Shown here in pieces: positions 20,738 to 29,317 of a stretch of 64,000 nucleotides of DNA; within the stretch, counting starts at the first letter, position 1; every line of letters starts with the position of its first letter. The position numbers and the translations under genes are program-made. This DNA comes from Pseudomonas spelaei (GTDB lineage Bacteria; Pseudomonadota; Gammaproteobacteria; Pseudomonadales; Pseudomonadaceae): NCBI RefSeq assembly GCF_009724245.1, contig NZ_WNNK01000012.1, positions 1 to 64,000 of the forward strand. Direction: 5' to 3'. Below the pieces are notes generated by a model, which saw only the letters and a list, made by a program, of their open reading frames with translations, did not search any database and was not told the origin of the DNA.

Positions 20738-21231
20738 GGGTAGCCCTCGAGCAATTGGGTGACGCCAGCAGGCTGCACGTCGCCGAATGTGTCGTCGTCG
20801 ATCATCAACGCCGGCGCCTTGTCACAGTTGCCCAGGCAGCACACCGGCAGCAGCGTGAAGCGCCCGTCCGGGGTGGTTTGGCCGAGGCCGATGCCCAGCT
20901 TGCTCTGGATCTCGCTGACGACAGACTCGTGGCCACCGATGTAGCAGACCATGCTGTCGCACACGCGAATGATGTGGCGGCCCACCGGCTGGCGGAAGAT
21001 CTGGCTGTAGAACGTCGCCACACCTTCAACGTCGCTGGCGGGGATGCCGAGGATTTCGCCGATGGCGTAGAGGGCGCCGTCCGGCACCCAGCCACGTTCC
21101 TTCTGGACGATCTTCAAGGCTTCGATCGACGCCGCGCGCGGGTCTTCGTAGTGATGCAGCTCGTGCTCGATGGCCGAGCGCTCGGTTTCACTCAAGGTGA
21201 AACGGTCTGTCTGGATAAGCGTGCTGTTCAT
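20734..21231 (-). CDS. nuoE: NADH-quinone oxidoreductase subunit E
   Basis: Thioredoxin-fold 2Fe-2S subunit (165 residues) that partners NuoF in the NADH dehydrogenase module and carries cluster N1a. Ligands are visible as Cys91 and Cys96 (CDSMVC) and Cys132 and Cys136 (CLGNCDKAP). It begins two bases after nuoCD ends. Confidence 0.95.
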   Translation of the reverse strand: MNSTLIQTDRFTLSETERSAIEHELHHYEDPRAASIEALKIVQKERGWVPDGALYAIGEILGIPASDVEGVATFYSQIFRQPVGRHIIRVCDSMVCYIGGHESVVSEIQSKLGIGLGQTTPDGRFTLLPVCCLGNCDKAPALMIDDDTFGDVQPAGVTQLLEGYP

Positions 21232-21233
21232 GC

Positions 21234-23018
21234 TTAGCGGTCCACGTCGGCCATAACGAAATCGATACTACCCAGGTACGCAATCAAGTCCGCGACCATT
21301 TCACCTTTGATCACCGAAGGGATCTGCTGCAGGTGCGGGAAGCTTGGGGTACGAATCCGGGTGCGGTAGCTCATGGTGCCGCCATCGCTCGTCAGGTAAT
21401 AACTGTTGATGCCCTTGGTCGCTTCGATCATCTGGAAGGATTCGTTGGCCGGCATCACCGGGCCCCACGAAACTTGCAGGAAGTGCGTGATCAAGGTCTC
21501 GATGTGCTGCAGCGTGCGCTCTTTCGGCGGCGGCGTGGTCAGCGGGTGATCTGCCTTGTACGGGCCGGCCGGCATGTTGCGCATGCACTGTTCGATGATT
21601 TTCAGGCTCTGGCGCATTTCTTCGACGCGCACGATGCAACGGTCGTAGGCATCGCCGTTGGCCGCCAGCGGGACTTCGAATTCGAAGTTCTCGTAGCCGG
21701 AGTACGGGCGCGCTTTACGCAGGTCGAAATCGCAACCGGTGGAACGCAGGCCTGCACCGGTGACGCCCCATTCCAGGGCTTCTTTGGTGTTGTAGGCAGC
21801 GACGCCGATGGTCCGGCCCTTGAGGATGCTGTTGTCCAGGGCGGCTTTCTGGTACTCGTCCAGACGCTTGGGCATCCAGTCGATGAACTCCTTGACCAGA
21901 CGTTCCCAGCCGTTCGGCAGGTCGTGTGCCACACCGCCGATGCGGTACCAGGCCGGGTGCAGACGGAAACCGGTGATGGCTTCGATGACCTTGTAGGCGC
22001 GCTGACGGTCGGTGAAGGTGAAGAACACCGGGGTCATGGCGCCGACGTCCTGGATATAGGTACCCAGGAACAGCAGGTGGCTGGTGATCCGGAAGAACTC
22101 GGCCATCATGATGCGGATGGTGTCGACCCGGTCCGGAACCTTGATGCCCGCCAGCTTCTCGACCGAGAGCACGTACGGCAGGTTGTTCATCACGCCGCCG
22201 AGGTAGTCGATACGGTCGGTGTACGGGATGAAGCTGTGCCAGGACTGACGCTCTGCCATTTTCTCGGCACCACGGTGGTGGTAACCGACGTCCGGCACGC
22301 AGTCGACGATTTCTTCGCCGTCCAGTTGCAGGATGATACGGAAGGCTCCGTGAGCCGAAGGGTGGTTCGGGCCCAGGTTGAGGAACATGTAGTCCTCGTT
22401 GGTGCCGGAGCGCTTCATGCCCCAGTCTTCCGGACGGAAACGTGCGGCTTCCTCTTCAAGCTGCTGCTTGGCGAGGCTCAGGCTGAACGGGTCGAATTCG
22501 GTGGCGCGGGCAGGGAAGTCCTTGCGCAGCGGGTGACCTTCCCAGGTCGGCGGCATCATGATGCGCGACAGGTGCGGGTGGCCCGGGAAGTCGATACCGA
22601 ACATGTCCCACACTTCACGCTCGTACCAGTTGGCGTTTGGCCAGATACCGGTCACGGTCGGAATGCTCAGGTCGCTCTCGGACAGGGCAACCTTGATCAT
22701 CACGTCGCTGTTACGTTCCAGCGACATCAGGTGGTAGAACACGGTGAAGTCGGCACCGCTCGGCAGGCCCTGGCGCTTGGTGCGCAGGCGCTCGTCCACG
22801 CCATGCAGGTCATAGAGCATGACGTACGGCTTGGGCAGGTTGCGCAGGAAGCTCAGGACTTCGACGAGCTTGGCACGCGCCACCCACAGCACCGGCATAC
22901 CGGTACGTGTGGCCTGGGCGGTGAAGGCGTCAGGGCCAAAACGGTTATTGAGTTCGACGACCACATCCTGGTCGTCTGCCTTATAAGGCGGGATATACAG
23001 AGCACTGCCTGTAGTCAT
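21234..23018 (-). CDS. nuoCD: NADH-quinone oxidoreductase fused subunit C/D
   Basis: Single 594-residue polypeptide joining the 30-kDa NuoC domain (about 1-190) to the 49-kDa NuoD domain (about 205-594), as in enterics and pseudomonads. In the C part YEREVWDMFGIDFPGHPHLSRI is the signature; in the D part LNLGPNHPSAHGAFR and PDVGYHHRGAEKMAE mark the quinone-binding site derived from hydrogenase large subunits. The C-terminus ends IDFVMADVDR as in NuoD. A 71-base gap separates it from nuoB. Confidence 0.96.
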   Translation of the reverse strand: MTTGSALYIPPYKADDQDVVVELNNRFGPDAFTAQATRTGMPVLWVARAKLVEVLSFLRNLPKPYVMLYDLHGVDERLRTKRQGLPSGADFTVFYHLMSLERNSDVMIKVALSESDLSIPTVTGIWPNANWYEREVWDMFGIDFPGHPHLSRIMMPPTWEGHPLRKDFPARATEFDPFSLSLAKQQLEEEAARFRPEDWGMKRSGTNEDYMFLNLGPNHPSAHGAFRIILQLDGEEIVDCVPDVGYHHRGAEKMAERQSWHSFIPYTDRIDYLGGVMNNLPYVLSVEKLAGIKVPDRVDTIRIMMAEFFRITSHLLFLGTYIQDVGAMTPVFFTFTDRQRAYKVIEAITGFRLHPAWYRIGGVAHDLPNGWERLVKEFIDWMPKRLDEYQKAALDNSILKGRTIGVAAYNTKEALEWGVTGAGLRSTGCDFDLRKARPYSGYENFEFEVPLAANGDAYDRCIVRVEEMRQSLKIIEQCMRNMPAGPYKADHPLTTPPPKERTLQHIETLITHFLQVSWGPVMPANESFQMIEATKGINSYYLTSDGGTMSYRTRIRTPSFPHLQQIPSVIKGEMVADLIAYLGSIDFVMADVDR

Positions 23019-23089
23019 GGTTTTTTATCGCTTTCGGTCAACGTAAAGAATGAGGCCAGGTTTTCGTTCTATAGAAGAAGCGGGCTGGA

Positions 23090-23764
23090 TCAGACTTCGT
23101 CGGGGCTGCGCAGGTTGGTGACTGCGATTCGCTGTTCGCGGCGCTGTTCCTTTTGCGAAGGCATCTCGGCGCGGTATACGCCTTGATCACCGACGACCCA
23201 GGACAGTGGGCGACGCTCCTTGCCAATCGATTCCTGCAACAGCATCAAGCCTTGCAGAAAAGCTTCGGGGCGGGGCGGGCAGCCAGGCACGTAGACGTCC
23301 ACGGGCAGGAACTTGTCCACCCCTTGAACGACGGAATAGATGTCGTACATGCCACCGGAGTTGGCGCACGAACCCATGGAGATAACCCACTTTGGCTCGA
23401 GCATTTGCTCGTAGAGACGCTGAATGATCGGCGCCATCTTGATAAAGCAGGTTCCGGCGATAACCATGAAGTCCGCCTGACGCGGCGATGCCCGGATAAC
23501 TTCGGCGCCAAAGCGCGCGATGTCGTGGGGCGCCGTGAAGGCGGTGGTCATTTCCACATAGCAGCAGGACAGGCCGAAGTTGTACGGCCACAGGGAGTTC
23601 TTACGTCCCCAGTTGACCGCGCCATTCAGCACGTCTTCGAGCTTGCCCATGTAGATGTTTTTGTGGACTTGGTCTTCTAACGGATCGGAAACGGTTTCCC
23701 GTTCGCCGATGGGGTACTGCTCGTTAGGAGCATCCGGGTCGATCCTGGTGAGATTGTATTGCAT
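23090..23764 (-). CDS. nuoB: NADH-quinone oxidoreductase subunit B
   Basis: Subunit of 224 residues holding the terminal 4Fe-4S cluster N2 next to the quinone site. Ligand motifs: the tandem cysteines in LSCCYVEM (67-68), the cysteine in MGSCANSGG and that in PGCPPRPEA. The open frame extends to a TTG at 23770, but ATG 23764 has AGG eight bases upstream and is the family start. Ten bases separate it from nuoA. Confidence 0.96.
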   Translation of the reverse strand: MQYNLTRIDPDAPNEQYPIGERETVSDPLEDQVHKNIYMGKLEDVLNGAVNWGRKNSLWPYNFGLSCCYVEMTTAFTAPHDIARFGAEVIRASPRQADFMVIAGTCFIKMAPIIQRLYEQMLEPKWVISMGSCANSGGMYDIYSVVQGVDKFLPVDVYVPGCPPRPEAFLQGLMLLQESIGKERRPLSWVVGDQGVYRAEMPSQKEQRREQRIAVTNLRSPDEV

Positions 23765-23774
23765 CGCCAAAGCC

Positions 23775-24188
23775 TCATTGTTTCAGCTTCGCTTGCCGCT
23801 TGCGACGAGCTTCCGGAGCCCAATCAAGGGCGCCCACTCGAAATAGGTAGACAAGGCCTGCCAACAGAATTGCTATGAAAACGAGAGCTTCGACGAATCC
23901 GGTCCAGCCGCTTTCGCGAACAGACACAGACCAGGCAAAGAGAAAGAGGGCTTCGATATCGAAGATCACGAACAGCATCGCGACCAGATAGAATTTGGCT
24001 GAGAGCCGCAAGCGGGCGCCACCTGTAGGTAGCATGCCGGACTCGAACGGTTCGTTTTTGCTGCGACCCCAGGCTTTTGACCCCAGGAGGCTGGATACGC
24101 CGAGCATGAAGGCGCAAAGGCCAACAACACCCAGAAGGAAAATGGCAAAGCCCCAGTTGTGGGCCATGAGTCCTGTCGCTTCGGGCAT
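23775..24188 (-). CDS. nuoA: NADH-quinone oxidoreductase subunit A
   Basis: First gene of the operon, a 137-residue membrane subunit with three helices. The first loop carries the conserved ESGMLPTGGARLRLSAKFYL and the second helix FVIFDIEALFLFAW with its buried acidic residues. ATG 24188 (MPEATG) gives the usual length; an upstream in-frame ATG at 24266 would add 26 atypical residues. The promoter must lie within 24189-24620. Confidence 0.94.
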   Translation of the reverse strand: MPEATGLMAHNWGFAIFLLGVVGLCAFMLGVSSLLGSKAWGRSKNEPFESGMLPTGGARLRLSAKFYLVAMLFVIFDIEALFLFAWSVSVRESGWTGFVEALVFIAILLAGLVYLFRVGALDWAPEARRKRQAKLKQ

Positions 24189-24623
24189 GCTGAAAATCCT
24201 TAACAGAGAGCAAGGGTCTCTGAGCTTGAAAAAGTAACGATGCAGTGACGATATGTCGCAGCGCAATCAATCGCGGTGATTTTATGGCTAAACACCGGGC
24301 AAGTAAAATTCCTATAGCGAAATTATTCGGTGGAATAAGGACATAGTGCACCTTTTTAAGGCTGCAGCCCATGCTGCGCGGGCATTAGCCGGGTTTTTGT
24401 GAATTATGTTTTGTTTAACCTGTAACGAAGTTTTCATGCTCTAAATGATAATGAATATTGTTTGCGTGGGTTTTAAACGGGTGTTTGGCATGTAGCGGGG
24501 GAAGTTGTTGTTACTTGCCCGTTCGGCGCAAGTTGGTAAAGCGGATCTTTTAACTGACTTTAGCGATGCAAATACCGCCCTGGATCAATGTTTTGCGCAA
24601 AATCTGAAGGTCGACTCGTTCTC
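24189..24623 (-). promoter_or_regulatory. Promoter-bearing region upstream of the nuo operon
   Basis: No convincing coding sequence in this 435-base stretch, which is AT-richer than its surroundings. It must contain the nuo promoter. A sequence at 24447-24465 (GATAATGAATATTGTTTGC) matches 13 of 19 positions of the classical Fur box by eye, including an intact GATAATGA half. No clear -10/-35 pair could be fixed. Confidence 0.4.
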
Positions 24624-24711
24624 TGTGGGAGTCGGGCTTGCCCGCGATGCAGACGCCTCGGTGTTTCAGTGAGACTGAGCTGATGCCATCGCAGGCAAGC
24701 CAGCTCCCACA
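24624..24711. repeat. REP-type inverted repeat (TGTGGGAGC family)
   Basis: Imperfect arms of the family TGTGGGAGCTGGCTTGCCTG (left arm variant TGTGGGAGTCGGGCTTGCCC) lie between the nuo promoter region and the aceA terminator. Related copies are at 27550, 33107 and 40574. Typical of P. fluorescens intergenic repeats. Confidence 0.8.
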
Positions 24712-24749
24712 GTTGACCGTCGTTGTGTCAGGGGGATTATTTCGAAGGC

Positions 24750-24779
24750 AAAAAAACGCCCCGAACCAGTCGGGGCGTC
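24750..24779 (-). terminator. aceA terminator
   Basis: Read on the minus strand, a GC-rich stem (ACGCCCCGA/TCGGGGCGT) is followed by a run of T residues, about 60 bases after the aceA stop. Confidence 0.85.
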
Positions 24780-24841
24780 AGATCGTGCGGCACTGCGGTT
24801 AGCTTTCTATCGGATCCGCAATGGCCGTGTACTCAAGTCAC

Positions 24842-26167
24842 TCAGTGGAACTGTTCTTCTTCGGTCGAGCCGGTCAGCGCGGTCACGGACGAGGTGCCGC
24901 CCTGGATCACGGTGGTCATGTCGTCAAAGTAGCCGGTACCCACTTCCTGCTGGTGAGCCACGAAGGTGTAGCCCTTGGAGGCGTCAGCGAACTCCTGCTC
25001 TTGCAGCTTCACGTAGGCAGTCATGTCGTTGCGGGCGTAGTCGTGCGCCAGGTTGAACATGCTGTGCCACATGTTGTGAATGCCGGCCAGGGTGATGAAC
25101 TGGTGCTTGTAGCCCATGGCGGACAGTTCACGCTGGAACTTGGCGATGGTTGCGTCGTCCAGGTTCTTCTTCCAGTTGAAAGAAGGCGAGCAGTTGTAGG
25201 ACAGCAGTTGGTCCGGGTATTCCTTTTTGATCGCTTCAGCGAAGCGACGCGCTTCGTCCAGGTCTGGCTTGGCGGTTTCGCACCAGATCAGGTCGGCGTA
25301 CGGGGCGTAGGCCAGGCCGCGAGCGATGGCCTGGTCGAGACCAGCGCGCACTTTATAGAAGCCTTCCTGGGTACGTTCGCCGGTGACGAATGGCTGGTCA
25401 TACGGATCGCAGTCCGACGTCAGCAAGTCAGCTGCGTTGGCGTCGGTACGGGCCAGGATGATGGTCGGGGTGCCGGCCACGTCAGCTGCCAGACGAGCAG
25501 CGGTCAGCTTCTGTACGGCTTCCTGGGTTGGAACCAGTACCTTGCCGCCCATGTGGCCGCATTTCTTCACGGAAGCCAGTTGGTCTTCGAAGTGAACGCC
25601 GGCAGCGCCTGCTTCGATCATGCTTTTCATCAGTTCGTAGGCGTTCAGTACGCCGCCGAAACCGGCTTCGGCGTCAGCCACGATTGGCGCGAAGTAGTCG
25701 ATGTAGCCTTCATCGCCTGGGTTCTTGCCGGCTTTCCACTGGATCTGATCGGCACGACGGAAAGAGTTGTTGATGCGCTTGACCACGGTCGGCACGGAAT
25801 CCACCGGGTACAGCGACTGGTCCGGGTACATCGATTCGGCGGAGTTGTTGTCCGCGGCTACTTGCCAGCCCGACAGGTAGATCGCCTGGATACCGGCCTT
25901 GACTTGTTGCACAGCCTGGCCGCCAGTCAGGGCGCCCATGCAGTTGACGAAATCTTTATCGGGGCGGAAGGACGGCTTGGCACCCTGGGTCACCAGGTTC
26001 CACAGCTTCTCGGCGCCGAGTTTTGCAAAGGTGTGCTCAGGTTGAACAGAGCCACGCAGGCGGACGACGTCAGCAGCGGAGTAAGCGCGGGTCACGCCTT
26101 TCCAGCGTGGGTTTTCAGCCCAGTCTTTTTCAAGGGCTGCAATTTGCTGTTCGCGTGTCAGTGCCAT
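24842..26167 (-). CDS. aceA: Isocitrate lyase
   Basis: Splits isocitrate into glyoxylate and succinate, the first step of the glyoxylate shunt, needed for growth on acetate and fatty acids. The 441-residue length is the E. coli-type size. The catalytic motif KKCGHMGG (201-208, nucleophile Cys203) is intact, and the substrate region DADAEAGFGG-like stretch (VADAEAGFGG) is present. It is transcribed alone with its own terminator. A 509-base upstream gap carries an inverted repeat of the RpiR-family operator type (26610-26635), suggesting carbon-source control. Confidence 0.96.
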   Translation of the reverse strand: MALTREQQIAALEKDWAENPRWKGVTRAYSAADVVRLRGSVQPEHTFAKLGAEKLWNLVTQGAKPSFRPDKDFVNCMGALTGGQAVQQVKAGIQAIYLSGWQVAADNNSAESMYPDQSLYPVDSVPTVVKRINNSFRRADQIQWKAGKNPGDEGYIDYFAPIVADAEAGFGGVLNAYELMKSMIEAGAAGVHFEDQLASVKKCGHMGGKVLVPTQEAVQKLTAARLAADVAGTPTIILARTDANAADLLTSDCDPYDQPFVTGERTQEGFYKVRAGLDQAIARGLAYAPYADLIWCETAKPDLDEARRFAEAIKKEYPDQLLSYNCSPSFNWKKNLDDATIAKFQRELSAMGYKHQFITLAGIHNMWHSMFNLAHDYARNDMTAYVKLQEQEFADASKGYTFVAHQQEVGTGYFDDMTTVIQGGTSSVTALTGSTEEEQFH

Positions 26168-26609
26168 GGGGAAAAACCTCGTCGCGTCTTTTGTGGAAAA
26201 ACTACTGGGTTGAAAATTCCGTTTGCCAGCCGCGCAATCGTTGCGTGGGATGGCTGCTCGCTGACCAGAAGCTTAGGCGGTCAAGTCAGGTTCGACGGGG
26301 AAGGCGACGGGATGAACGATAGGCTCAAGAGGGGAAGGCGAGCGAGGTAAGGGCGGGCTGCGGACAGTCTTCGGGCATCGTGGGCCTTGGTACGGTCAGT
26401 CAGTGTATTGCCGGGTTACCTGGTTAGCTTCCGTCCCTCGGGACAACTTCGTTCCAGTCGCAACCTCGTCAAACACACCTTGTGGGCGGTACAGACACGA
26501 ATCGGCTCAGGTGGGTAGCTTAGAGCGGCGATCCGAAGGCCCTTGCCAGGGCCCCTGATTAGCGGGAGCGAGGCCATCATGCCCATGCTTTTTTGGATCG
26601 TCAAATGTT
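26168..26609 (-). other. Long upstream region of aceA, no gene seen
   Basis: The 442 bases before aceA show no plausible coding sequence on either strand. If transcription starts near the operator-like repeat at 26610-26635, this would be a long 5' leader. An AAAAAC-rich stretch just before the start leaves only a weak GGGG ribosome site. Confidence 0.5.
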
Positions 26610-26635
26610 TTGTAGTGCTTTTTTTGAAGCACTAC
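26610..26635. promoter_or_regulatory. Candidate RccR/HexR-type operator upstream of aceA
   Basis: Perfect 10-base arms TGTAGTGCTT and AAGCACTACA with a six-base centre, so the outer half-sites are TGTAGT and ACTACA, 14 bases apart. RpiR-family carbon regulators of Pseudomonas (HexR, RccR) recognise TGTAGT/ACTACA-type half-sites, and aceA is a reported RccR target in P. fluorescens as I recall. Which regulator binds is inference. Confidence 0.55.
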
Positions 26636-26676
26636 ATCTTTAGTCTAATACGACTCGTCAGTCAGTTTTTGGTGCT

Positions 26677-27414
26677 TCAGTTCAGGGTCTCGACTTTGAC
26701 CTTCAGGCTCAGGTCATCCCGGCCCTGAGTAGAGTAGCTGCGGGTTGTACCGGTTTTGTCGGCCTGGGTCTGGCGATTGACGCCGGCGAGGGTGATCCAC
26801 TCGCCCAGGCGTCCGCTGACGGTTGTGTCGGTGCTTTGCACGTTCACTACATCGGGACGTTCCTGGCTCATGCGGTCACGATTTGTGCTGATGCTCAGGT
26901 GAACGGTCTCGCCGGTGACGCTGGCGGTGACGTAGAAGCCTTGGGTGACGTTGCGATACTGGGTCTGATTTTGCGGACGGCCGTAGGCGTCTGGCTGAGT
27001 GGTGGTCAGCGGCACGCTCTGGCCGATCTGGATCAGTGCGGGCACGCCTTCGCTGGCCTGGATCTGCTGGATCCCGCCGTCACGGCTCTCGGTGCTGTAG
27101 GTAATGACCTGAGTTTGGTTGTCACCATTGCTCTGCTGGTTGTTTTCGTTGGTGTCGACGGTGATCAGCAGGCGTTTTGATGGGGTGTCCAGTTGCGCAA
27201 GGAGCGCGCGCAGGGCTTGGATCTTGTCCGGTTCGGCATTCACGATCAGCTGGTTGCCGTAGGCACTGACGGTGCCATCCTTGCCGATGAAATTCTGCGC
27301 GACCGGCAACAGGTCGGTGCTGGTGCGGTTGCTCAGGGGCACGACTTCGGTGGCGGCCATCACCGAGAAACTGGCGGCCAGGAGCAGGGTGGTGAGCAGG
27401 GTGCGTAGGGACAT
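26677..27414 (-). CDS. Exported protein with secretin-N-like domain
   Basis: Protein of 245 residues with a clear Sec signal peptide (TLLTTLLLAASFSVMA, cleavage near residue 21). Residues about 22-90 resemble the short N-domain of type II/III secretins (VVPLSNRTSTDLLPVAQNFI, then a hairpin VSAYGNQLIVNAEPDKIQALRALLAQLDTP). The rest (about 95-245) resembles the beta-rich region that precedes a secretin gate (QIGQSVPL, GFYVTASVTGETVHLSI, GEWITLAGV), but the membrane-spanning gate is missing. Not part of any secretion cluster. Function unknown; a periplasmic or pilus-associated accessory role is possible. Confidence 0.7.
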   Translation of the reverse strand: MSLRTLLTTLLLAASFSVMAATEVVPLSNRTSTDLLPVAQNFIGKDGTVSAYGNQLIVNAEPDKIQALRALLAQLDTPSKRLLITVDTNENNQQSNGDNQTQVITYSTESRDGGIQQIQASEGVPALIQIGQSVPLTTTQPDAYGRPQNQTQYRNVTQGFYVTASVTGETVHLSISTNRDRMSQERPDVVNVQSTDTTVSGRLGEWITLAGVNRQTQADKTGTTRSYSTQGRDDLSLKVKVETLN

Positions 27415-27489
27415 GTCCGTTATCTCTGCGATTCAAAGAATGATTCTGCCAGTTTGTCGGCCTGGCTGGGGGCAAGTTGAATCGTAGAC

Positions 27490-27529
27490 GGCAAAAGGCC
27501 CTGGCATCGGTGGATGGCAAGGCCTTTTG
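27490..27529 (-). terminator. Terminator of the roxA-GNAT pair
   Basis: Complementary blocks AAAAGGCC and GGCCTTTT separated by about 20 bases form a stem ending in T residues on the minus strand, downstream of the GNAT gene and its REP element. Confidence 0.6.
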
Positions 27530-27549
27530 GGGGTGTTGCTGATATTGCT

Positions 27550-27631
27550 ATCGCAGGCGAGCCAGCTCCCACATTCGACCGAGTACATCCTTTGGAATGC
27601 GGTCAACTGTGGGAGCTGGCTTGCCTGCGAT
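27550..27631. repeat. REP-type inverted repeat (TGTGGGAGC family)
   Basis: Arms ATCGCAGGCGAGCCAGCTCC and its near-complement, 24 bases each, lie just after the GNAT gene. Same family as the elements at 24624, 33107 and 40574. Confidence 0.85.
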
Positions 27632-27651
27632 GAATGCGACGCGGTCTTAAA

Positions 27652-28074
27652 TCAGCCTTCACGCACCATATCAACATGCGGAATCCCGACTTCCAGGAAC
27701 TCATCGCTGACAATCTTGAAGCCCAGGCGCTCGTAGAACGGCGCAGCGTAGACCTGTGCGCTGAGGAACTGTCGGGTCTGACCGCGTTTCTCGGCCATGC
27801 CAATCACAGCGTCCATCAGCTTGTCGCCGACTTTGAGCCCGCGCCAGTCTTTGAGCACCGATACGCGCCCGATTTCACCGCTGGGCAGCAGGCGCGCGGT
27901 ACCAATCGGGAAGTCGCCTTCAAACGCGAGAAAATGCACTGCGTCGGCGTCGTCCGCATCCCACTCCAGCTCAGGTGGAACCGATTGTTCAGCGATAAAC
28001 ACCGCTTCACGAATGCGCCGAATCTCAGCGATATCCTTTTGCCAGTCCGCGACACTTACGTGAATCTTATTCAT
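27652..28074 (-). CDS. GNAT-family N-acetyltransferase
   Basis: Protein of 140 residues with the GNAT fold: an N-terminal helix pair (RRIREAVFIAEQSVP), the central strand GTARLLPSGEIGRVSVLKDW, and the acetyl-CoA-binding loop RGLKVGDKLM (motif A), followed by FYERLGFKIVSDEFLEVGIPH. Substrate unknown. Start ATG 28074 (MNKIHV) lies inside the end of the upstream oxygenase gene (8-base overlap), so the two are probably co-translated. Confidence 0.85.
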   Translation of the reverse strand: MNKIHVSVADWQKDIAEIRRIREAVFIAEQSVPPELEWDADDADAVHFLAFEGDFPIGTARLLPSGEIGRVSVLKDWRGLKVGDKLMDAVIGMAEKRGQTRQFLSAQVYAAPFYERLGFKIVSDEFLEVGIPHVDMVREG

Positions 28075-29233
28075 CGGCAAATCCCAGGCTTCCTTGCTTG
28101 ACCAGTTCACAAACCAGGTCGCGGCCATCTTCGTCTGCGAGCCATGCGCCGAGGTTCTCGCTGTGCAGGGCGTCGGCCGAACACACCAGTTTCAGCAACT
28201 CGCGCAGTTTACCTGGCAGGTAACGGCTCTGGCCGCTGGCGAACAGCAACACGTCGTCGTCCACTTCCGACCATGCTAGGCGGGCGCTTGGGTTACGGAC
28301 CAGGATCGCACCGTTTTCCAGGCTGTTGATGACGTCGTCTTCGCCCAGCTCTTCACCCGCCACCAGTTCCGGATAGCGCGGTTCGGTCATGAACTGGCCG
28401 AACCAGGTCAGCAGCATGCGCTCGTCGCTCATGTGCTCGGCCAGCAGGCCTTTGAGGCGGTCCAGGGCGTCGTGCTGAATCTGGTGCGGATCGCTGACTG
28501 GCTGGGCGTCAGCGTCGGTGTAGCGCTCTTCGTCCGTCAGGTACTGGCTGAGGAAGTCGGTGAAGTGGGTCAACACTTCAGCGGCGCTCGGGGCGCGGAA
28601 GCCTACCGAGTAGGTCAGGCAGTCATCCACGGCGACGCCGCAATGGGCCAGGCGTGGCGGCAGGTAGAGCATGTCGCCCGGTTCCAGTACCCATTCGGCG
28701 GTCTCTTCGAATTCGGCGAGGATGCGCAGGTCGGCGTGTTGCAGCAGCGGACTTTCGGTGTTGCACATCTGGCCAATCTTCCAGTTGCGCTTGCCATGGC
28801 CTTGGAGCAGGAACACGTCGTAGTTGTCGAAATGCGGGCCGACACTGCCACCGGGGGCGGCAAAGCTGATCATCACATCATCGATGCGCCAGCTTGGCAG
28901 GAAGCGGAAGTTTTCCAGCAATTCGGCCACTTCCGGGACGAACTGGTCGACGGCTTGCACCAGCAGGGTCCAGTCACGCTCAGGCAAGGTGCTGAAGGCG
29001 TCTTCGGCAAATGGGCCGCGGCGCAGTTCCCAAGGGCGTTCGCCGTGCTCGATGATCAGGCGCGACTCGACTTCTTCTTCCAGCGCCAGGCCGGCCAGTT
29101 CGTCGGCGTCGATCGGGCTTTCGAAATCAGGAATGGCCTGGCGGATCAGCAGCGGTTTTTTCTGCCAGTAGTCGCGCAGGAATTCCCGTGCCGTGATGCC
29201 GCCCAGAAATTGAAGAGGAATATCAGGATTCAT
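28067..29233 (-). CDS. roxA: Ribosomal protein uL16 arginine hydroxylase (YcfD/RoxA-like)
   Basis: JmjC-type 2-oxoglutarate/Fe(II) oxygenase of 388 residues, similar to YcfD, which hydroxylates an arginine of ribosomal protein L16. The iron ligands are visible: His134 and Asp136 (GPHFDNYDVFLLQ) and His197 (LPPRLAHCGV). A winged-helix-like C-terminal region follows, as in the family. ATG 29233 (MNPDIPLQF) fits better than the open frame to 29257. Confidence 0.88.
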   Translation of the reverse strand: MNPDIPLQFLGGITAREFLRDYWQKKPLLIRQAIPDFESPIDADELAGLALEEEVESRLIIEHGERPWELRRGPFAEDAFSTLPERDWTLLVQAVDQFVPEVAELLENFRFLPSWRIDDVMISFAAPGGSVGPHFDNYDVFLLQGHGKRNWKIGQMCNTESPLLQHADLRILAEFEETAEWVLEPGDMLYLPPRLAHCGVAVDDCLTYSVGFRAPSAAEVLTHFTDFLSQYLTDEERYTDADAQPVSDPHQIQHDALDRLKGLLAEHMSDERMLLTWFGQFMTEPRYPELVAGEELGEDDVINSLENGAILVRNPSARLAWSEVDDDVLLFASGQSRYLPGKLRELLKLVCSADALHSENLGAWLADEDGRDLVCELVKQGSLGFADE

Positions 29234-29276
29234 GTGTAACCTATTGAAAAAATGCACTTTTCAGACGGGAATAAAA

Positions 29277-29300
29277 ACGCCCGGCGCTGCCGGGCGTCTC
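29277..29300 (-). terminator. purB terminator
   Basis: Stem ACGCCCGGC/GCCGGGCGT with a three-base loop, followed on the minus strand by a T-run. It begins about 20 bases after purB. Confidence 0.85.
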
Positions 29301-29317
29301 AAGGGTCTAGCGGTCGA

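Noticed and set aside
21333..23186. 617-codon plus frame opposite nuoCD
   Set aside because: Shadow of the fused nuoCD gene; no protein-like motifs and it spans the nuoB-nuoCD gap without a ribosome site.
24821..26350. 509-codon plus frame opposite aceA
   Set aside because: Antisense shadow; it crosses the aceA terminator side and upstream region without any family sequence.
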